Below are positions 13,537 to 17,422 of a stretch of DNA of 17,422 nt, in pieces. Within the stretch, counting starts at the first letter, position 1. Each line of letters starts with the position of its first letter. A program made the position numbers and the translations under genes. Under the pieces are notes generated by a model. The model saw only the letters and a list, made by a program, of their open reading frames with translations. It was not told the DNA's origin and did not search any database. Origin of the DNA: an uncultured Coriobacteriaceae bacterium (GTDB lineage: Bacteria > Actinomycetota > Coriobacteriia > Coriobacteriales > Eggerthellaceae); the NCBI GenBank assembly GCA_902767025.1, contig CACXFZ010000023.1, forward strand, positions 1 to 17,422, written 5' to 3'.

Positions 13537-15120
13537 GTGAAGCTTCTGGTAGTAGAGGACAACCAGCGCCTTCTGAAGACGCTCGTAGGCCTGTTGACGG
13601 ACAAGGGCTATGCCGTCGAAGGCGTCGAAGACTCGTTCCAACAGCGCAACTACGGTACGAACTTCGGCAACCTCTACAAGCCCGACAGCATGGGATTCGG
13701 CGGCGGCCGAGGAAACGGCGAAGGTTTCGACATCAACGAGTTCAAGGACGAAGACGGATCGTTCGACTTCTCCCAGATGCCGGGCGGCAACGGATCGGCT
13801 CCTGCCTCCCCCAACGAAGATTCAGGGAACGACGCTGGTGCACAGGGTGACGCAACCGCAGGGCCCAATTCGCCAAATCCCGGCAGCGGTGGACAGCCTT
13901 CCGGCCAAGGCATGCCCGAGGGCTTCGACCCCTCAAACAAGCCCGAGGGATTCGGCCCCTCAAACATGCCGCAAATGCCTGATGGAGCAAACGGGCAGGA
14001 AGCCCAGGACAGCGGGTCGAATCGCCCCGAAATGCCCGGCGACGGCGGCTTCATGGGAATGCCCGGCGGCGGCGGTGGATTCGGCATGGGCTCCAACGAC
14101 GCGAAGCTCCAGTACATAGACGACGACCATGACAGCTATCCGAACATCTTCGGCAATGCCAAGACAAGCGTGAGCGCAGCAGACGAGAAACGCCTGATCG
14201 CGTCGCTCAAAAACATTGGCGAAGGCGTGAATCTTGAGAGCTCGGTCGATATCGACCAGGTGTTGCGGTACTTCGTCGTGCACAACTACGTGTGCAACAG
14301 CGACAGCTACACGGGAGCCATGACCTACAACCACTACCTGTACGAAGACGATGGAAAGCTTTCGATGATCCCCTGGGATTACAACCTGGCCTTTGGCACA
14401 TTCATGTCCGGGGATGCCTCGAGCTCCATCAACGACGCCATCGACACCCCCCTGCAGGCAAACGGCGATGGATCGCTGCCGATGTTCGACTTCATCGTGA
14501 ACAACAGTGAATACCTGGGCAGGTACCACGAGTTGTTCGCCGAATTCATGCAACAGGTGGTCATCCAGGCGATGATCGATGATACCGAGGCTATGATCGC
14601 GCCATACGTTGAAAAGGACGCGACAGCGTTCTACAGCCTCGAAGAACACGAAGCGGGTGTTTCGACGTTGGCCACCTTCTGCAACCTTCGCTCGAAGAGC
14701 GTTGTTGCGCAGCTGGAGGGGGCGATTCCGTCAAACGACGGCGATCGCACGAACGAAACGCAGCTCGTGGACGACCAGGACATCGAGCTTTCGGACATGG
14801 GCTTCATGGGTGGGGCAGGCGGTCCAGGCGGCGGAGGGTTCGGCGGACCTCCCTCGAATACGGGGAGCAGTGCTGCAGGAAGCCAGCCCGCCACAGACGG
14901 TGAGACAACGGACGGAAACACGACGGGCAACGACACGGGCGGATTCAACGGTCCGCCCGACAACGACGGATCGTTCCCAGCTCCCCCAGATGGCTCAAGC
15001 GGCGGGTTCAATGTCCCACCGGACGGAGGTGGAGGTAGTTTCGGCCCTCCCGGCGGCAATGGAGGTAACTTTGGTCCACCGGGCACCACAGGGTCTCCCA
15101 CGGATTCGAACCAAACGTGA
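13537..15120 (+). CDS. Chimeric ORF: response-regulator N-terminus fused to CotH-type protein
   Basis: A 527-codon frame made of two unrelated parts. Codons 1 to about 32 (VKLLVVEDNQRLLKTLVGLL, then TDKGYAVEGVED) are the first strand, helix and second strand of an OmpR-type receiver domain, with acidic E7-D8 but without the phospho-accepting Asp, the rest of the receiver and the DNA-binding domain. From codon 33 (SFQQRNYGTNFGNLYKPDS) it is the C-terminal half of a CotH-family spore-coat-kinase-like protein: a Gly/Pro/Asn-rich insert (about 48-190), HNYVCNSDSY (H249-N250), IPWDYNLAFG (W280-D281, where most CotH read WDxD) and a PPDG/FGPP-rich tail. The CotH N-terminal lobe and any export signal are missing, so neither half should work normally. 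The seam lies in a tandem GTCGAAGGC/GTCGAAGAC (13615-13632), which suggests deletion through short homology. It could be an assembly error. Start taken as GTG 13537 from receiver homology. Confidence 0.8.
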   Translation: MKLLVVEDNQRLLKTLVGLLTDKGYAVEGVEDSFQQRNYGTNFGNLYKPDSMGFGGGRGNGEGFDINEFKDEDGSFDFSQMPGGNGSAPASPNEDSGNDAGAQGDATAGPNSPNPGSGGQPSGQGMPEGFDPSNKPEGFGPSNMPQMPDGANGQEAQDSGSNRPEMPGDGGFMGMPGGGGGFGMGSNDAKLQYIDDDHDSYPNIFGNAKTSVSAADEKRLIASLKNIGEGVNLESSVDIDQVLRYFVVHNYVCNSDSYTGAMTYNHYLYEDDGKLSMIPWDYNLAFGTFMSGDASSSINDAIDTPLQANGDGSLPMFDFIVNNSEYLGRYHELFAEFMQQVVIQAMIDDTEAMIAPYVEKDATAFYSLEEHEAGVSTLATFCNLRSKSVVAQLEGAIPSNDGDRTNETQLVDDQDIELSDMGFMGGAGGPGGGGFGGPPSNTGSSAAGSQPATDGETTDGNTTGNDTGGFNGPPDNDGSFPAPPDGSSGGFNVPPDGGGGSFGPPGGNGGNFGPPGTTGSPTDSNQT

Positions 15121-15134
15121 TGCATATGCCACAT

Positions 15135-15170
15135 AGCACGATGCCGGTTCATACGAGTCGGCATCGTGCT
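15135..15170 (+). terminator. Strong hairpin terminator after the CotH half
   Basis: AGCACGATGCCG (15135-15146) and CGGCATCGTGCT (15159-15170) pair perfectly over 12 bp. The inner bases GTTC and GAGT extend the stem to 16 pairs (two G-U) with an ATAC tetraloop. It starts 15 bases after the stop codon. The T-run after it is short (TTTCATAT), but stem strength and position make it the likely operon end. Confidence 0.75.
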
Positions 15171-15206
15171 TTCATATACGAGAGGAAAAGCCCAAGGATC
15201 GAGCCG

Positions 15207-15233
15207 TTCTCACCATCGCGTTCAACGTACAAT
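15207..15233 (+). promoter_or_regulatory. Weak candidate promoter of the PreA-like gene
   Basis: TACAAT (15228-15233) is a 5/6 -10 match. TTCTCA (15207-15212) is a 4/6 -35 match at a short 15-base spacing. The predicted leader is about 32 bases. The preceding terminator makes a promoter here likely, but the exact boxes are uncertain. Confidence 0.3.
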
Positions 15234-15271
15234 AGCAATGTCGTATTGCCGGGTAAGGACTGGACGAGCCA

Positions 15272-16771
15272 ATGGAACGTATTCTGTCATTCGATGCAAC
15301 CGAAGTATCCCGATGCCAGCTTTGCCATGATGCTCCCTGTAGCAAGGCGTGCCCGCAGCGCGCGCCGGTTGCAGACATCGTTCGTTCGTTGTACTTCGAG
15401 AACTATACAGGTGCTGCACAGGCGCTTGAGCGGGTCGATTGCCTTGGTTGCGCAGCTCCGTGCGAGTCGGCCTGCCTGCTCACGGGCGCCAAGGATGCCG
15501 TCGAGATTCGACGCATCTTCACCGAGTTCGAGCAAACCAAGGACACGCTGCCGGCCCATCGGATAGACGAAGTCGACCTTGCCTGCAACTTGTGCGGCAT
15601 CCATTTGGACAATCCGTTCTTGCTCTCGTCGTCGGTGGTCTCGAGTACGTACGACCAACTCGCCCGTGCTTTCGAAGCCGGCTGGGCGGGAGCCTCCTTC
15701 AAGACCGTGTGCAACTTTCCCCAGCACGAGGCGTCGCCGCGCTTCTCTGCAGTCAATTCGCGGGGGCATGCCTTCTACGGGTTCAAGAACATCGAGCAGC
15801 TATCCGACCACACGGTGGAGGAGAACCTGTCGGTGTTCAGGAGACTGCGCGACGACTACCCCTCCAAGGTCATCGTCGCCTCGATCATGGGACGCAACGC
15901 CGACGAGTGGACGCGTCTGGCTGAAAGGTGCGAGCAGGCCGGCGCGTCGGCCATCGAATGCAACTTCTCGTGCCCGAACATGGAAGACGAAGACCTGGGT
16001 TTGACCATCGGGCAGTCTCCCGAGCTCGTGGAGCGCTTCACCAGCGCCGTCAAACGCGGCACCAGCCTGCCGGTGCTGGCCAAGCTCACGCCCAATGTGG
16101 GCGACATGATCCCCGCAGCCCTTGCGGCCCGCAGCGGCGGTGCAGACGGCATATCGGCCATCAACACCATCAACTCCATCACCGGCGTGGACATCGACTC
16201 GCTGGTGGCTGAACCTCCCGTGCAGGGAAAGTCCATGGTGGGCGGCTATTCGGGACCTGCCGTCAAGCCCATCGCCTTGCGTTTCATATCCGAGATGGGA
16301 CGCTGCGAGGGGCTGGCTGGTGCCCACATCAGCGGCATAGGCGGCATCGAAACCTGGAGGGACGCCCTGGAGTTCCTGCTTCTAGGCGCAGGCAGCGTCC
16401 AGGTGACGACGGCAGTCATGCAATACGGGTACCGCATCATCGACGACCTGATCGGAGGATTGGCAGAATATCTGCGCTGCAAGGGGATTTCCTCTGTCGA
16501 GTTCCTGGTTGGCGCTGCAGCCACGTCGGTGGTGGACCACACGCAGGTCGAGCGCGATATCGTGCAGCTTCCCGTGTTCGACCGCGAGTTGTGCAACGGA
16601 TGCGGCAGATGCTACCTTTCTTGCCAAGACGGCGGTCACCAGGCCATACGAATCGACGAGGAATCGCGCATGCCCAAGCTCGACGCCAAGCGCTGCGTCG
16701 GATGCCACCTGTGCAAGCTCGTCTGCCCCGAAGGAGCCATAGGAGTCGCCGCAAAAGCATTCTTGCGCTAG
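15272..16771 (+). CDS. PreA-like dihydropyrimidine dehydrogenase with extra N-terminal Fe-S domain
   Basis: A 499-residue iron-sulfur flavoprotein. Domains in order: an N-terminal helical domain with eight Cys (C15, C18, C23, C27 and C57, C60, C64, C68) of the Fer4_20 kind that normally starts PreT or the full dihydropyrimidine dehydrogenase; an FMN-binding dihydroorotate-dehydrogenase-like barrel (about 105-410: NFSCPNMEDED, VLAKLTPNVGDM, GYSGPAVKPIALRF, ISGIGGIETW); and a C-terminal ferredoxin domain with two [4Fe-4S] motifs (C441, C444, C447, C451; C475, C478, C481, C485). The family reduces uracil and thymine to dihydropyrimidines. PreA is normally about 410 residues with PreT as NADH-oxidising partner. 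Here the FAD and NAD(P)H domains are missing and no preT is adjacent, so the donor is unknown. The position of the mammalian catalytic Cys (L-A-C-G-Q) appears to be Ile (LTIGQ), so substrate and chemistry may differ. The ribosome site is weak. Confidence 0.85.
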   Translation: MERILSFDATEVSRCQLCHDAPCSKACPQRAPVADIVRSLYFENYTGAAQALERVDCLGCAAPCESACLLTGAKDAVEIRRIFTEFEQTKDTLPAHRIDEVDLACNLCGIHLDNPFLLSSSVVSSTYDQLARAFEAGWAGASFKTVCNFPQHEASPRFSAVNSRGHAFYGFKNIEQLSDHTVEENLSVFRRLRDDYPSKVIVASIMGRNADEWTRLAERCEQAGASAIECNFSCPNMEDEDLGLTIGQSPELVERFTSAVKRGTSLPVLAKLTPNVGDMIPAALAARSGGADGISAINTINSITGVDIDSLVAEPPVQGKSMVGGYSGPAVKPIALRFISEMGRCEGLAGAHISGIGGIETWRDALEFLLLGAGSVQVTTAVMQYGYRIIDDLIGGLAEYLRCKGISSVEFLVGAAATSVVDHTQVERDIVQLPVFDRELCNGCGRCYLSCQDGGHQAIRIDEESRMPKLDAKRCVGCHLCKLVCPEGAIGVAAKAFLR

Positions 16772-16822
16772 TCTATGCTGCTCCCCTGATAGCCAGCAAC
16801 CCATGGCAAAACGGTTTCTTGA

Positions 16823-16996
16823 CTGATTTCGGAAAAGTTGGCAAGAAAACGAGTTTTTGTATGTTGCAACCGATGGATTGAGGCACAAATGTGACTGTTT
16901 GTATGCTTTCCATCCTGAGTATGCATACTATGCGTTACCTCTTCGGATATCTGCACCATACCCGACTCACAACTTAAGATTCTTGCCAAAAATCAG
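16823..16996. repeat. Imperfect inverted repeat in the AT-rich gap
   Basis: CTGATTT (16823-16829) and TTGGCAAGAA (16838-16847), split by eight bases, are matched in inverse orientation by the contiguous TTCTTGCCAAAAATCAG (16980-16996). A perfect 12-bp palindrome AGTATGCATACT (16918-16929) lies near the middle. The gap 16772-17023 is clearly AT-richer than the genes before it and holds no convincing gene; a 73-codon minus-strand frame here lacks family resemblance. It could be a remnant of a small interspersed or MITE-like element. No terminator was recognised after the PreA-like gene. Confidence 0.4.
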
Positions 16997-17023
16997 CTTT
17001 TTACCTCAGAATTCAAGTTGCAT

Positions 17024-17299
17024 CTACCGATCTTCATGATGAATGAGTGGTCGAAGAAATCCGATGAGCTCGTAAAGATAGTTTTGAATGGTATTCCAGA
17101 CGATTCTTCTAGCGAGCTGGAAATAGCCATGAGCAATGTAGTTTCGAAATCCTACGATCTTCAAAGCGGATTCATGATTGCATCGTAGTCGTATTCGCCT
17201 TTGAAGCTAAGATCGTCACAAACCGACTTCATCCATCTTGCTGTATTCGATGCGCTTGGAGAAAGTGTCGTAACCCTGCAGGATACGCTCAACTATCAT
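17024..17299 (-). pseudogene. Degenerate HepT/DUF86 HEPN toxin gene
   Basis: Minus-strand reading from 17299 begins MIVERILQGYDTFSKRIEYS and continues KMDEV, then hits stops. The same text resumes in another frame as CDDLSFKGEYDYDAIMNPL. The original frame resumes at 17161 as KIVGFRNYIAHGYFQ, then LARRIVWNTIQNYLYEL, ending in TAG at 17024. RNYIAHGY is the R-x4-H-x-Y motif of HEPN RNases (HepT), and the following IVW...I...L pattern is typical of DUF86. Roughly 25-30 residues that normally lie between the two halves are missing, so the gene has a frameshift plus an internal deletion and cannot make a full toxin. The usual partner, an MNT nucleotidyltransferase antitoxin, is not seen; the upstream side runs into a tRNA gene within 60 bases. 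A 50-codon plus-strand frame over the same bases is its shadow. Confidence 0.7.
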
Positions 17300-17357
17300 G
17301 ACGTCTACGATTAAACAACTGGAGCTTTGGGATGTGGGTCAAAATCGGGAAGAAGAA

Positions 17358-17422
17358 TGGTGGACCGGCGGGGACTCGAACCCCGGACCTTGGGATTAAG
17401 AGTCCCCTGCTCTACCAACTAA
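17358..17422 (-). tRNA. tRNA-Lys(CUU), 5' end cut by the window edge
   Basis: The minus strand reads from the D-loop (TTAGTTGGTAGAG) through an anticodon arm whose 7-base loop is CTCTTAA, anticodon CTT at 17400-17398, which pairs with the Lys codon AAG. The T-arm is CGGGG-TTCGAGT-CCCCG, followed by the acceptor strand CCGGTCC, discriminator A and an encoded CCA (17360-17358). About 11 bases of the 5' acceptor and D-arm lie beyond the window. The HepT remnant begins within 60 bases of its 3' end. Confidence 0.93.

Noticed and set aside
13800..15110. Gly/Pro-rich segments of the CotH half as a repeat array or collagen-like gene
   Set aside because: The repeats are irregular and flank recognisable CotH motifs; such low-complexity inserts and tails are ordinary in this family.
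16768..16989. 73-codon minus-strand ORF
   Set aside because: It overlaps the inverted-repeat region, lacks a ribosome site and resembles no family; more likely repeat-derived than coding.
17036..17188. 50-codon plus-strand ORF (MMNEWSKKSDELVKIV...)
   Set aside because: It looks plausible at first, but the opposite strand of the same bases spells the HEPN motif RNYIAHGY and the following DUF86 pattern, so the plus frame is a shadow.

Overview
The window suggests a high-GC anaerobic actinobacterium of the Eggerthellaceae (Coriobacteriia, a mostly gut-associated group). The reasons are gene style and not a database match: a Tat-exported FAD reductase paired with a membrane-anchored LuxR-type regulator, dense GC-rich coding and heavy use of TAG stop codons. 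Most of the window is compact. The last ~600 bases, next to a tRNA-Lys gene, are AT-richer and decayed.

Layout. (1) 18-3817: a Tat-secreted flavoprotein reductase (minus strand) is divergent from a polytopic LuxR-family regulator and a small membrane protein (plus). A well-formed promoter with a dyad in its spacer and an upstream tandem repeat sits between them. (2) 3814-5847: a CPA1-type cation/proton antiporter (minus). (3) 5938-6141: a Nif11-type RiPP (ribosomally synthesised, post-translationally modified peptide) precursor, intact except for an in-frame amber codon at position 10. (4) 6230-11333: a cytosolic leucine-rich-repeat protein (minus) divergent from a VWA protein and a MoxR-type AAA+ ATPase (plus, ATGA overlap), probably one functional module. 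(5) 11330-13387 (minus): a divergent trigger-factor paralogue and a UlaG-like metallo-beta-lactamase-fold hydrolase. (6) 13537-15120: a chimeric ORF in which the first ~32 codons of a response regulator run in frame into the C-terminal half of a CotH-type protein, followed by a strong terminator hairpin. (7) 15272-16771: a PreA-like dihydropyrimidine dehydrogenase subunit with an extra N-terminal iron-sulfur domain. (8) 16772-17422: an AT-rich stretch with an inverted repeat, a broken HepT/DUF86 HEPN toxin gene and the 3' part of tRNA-Lys(CUU).

How it fits together. The LuxR regulator probably controls the secreted flavoprotein. The MoxR/VWA pair resembles chaperone-like assembly machines, with the LRR protein as likely partner; a trigger-factor-like protein is encoded next door, convergently. 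Three loci show recent damage: the amber-stopped RiPP precursor, the response regulator-CotH fusion and the HepT remnant. Two convergent gene pairs share their stop codons in a 4-bp CTAG. No RiPP-modifying enzyme, intact mobile element or CRISPR array is visible. All family calls come from reading the translations; no searches were run.
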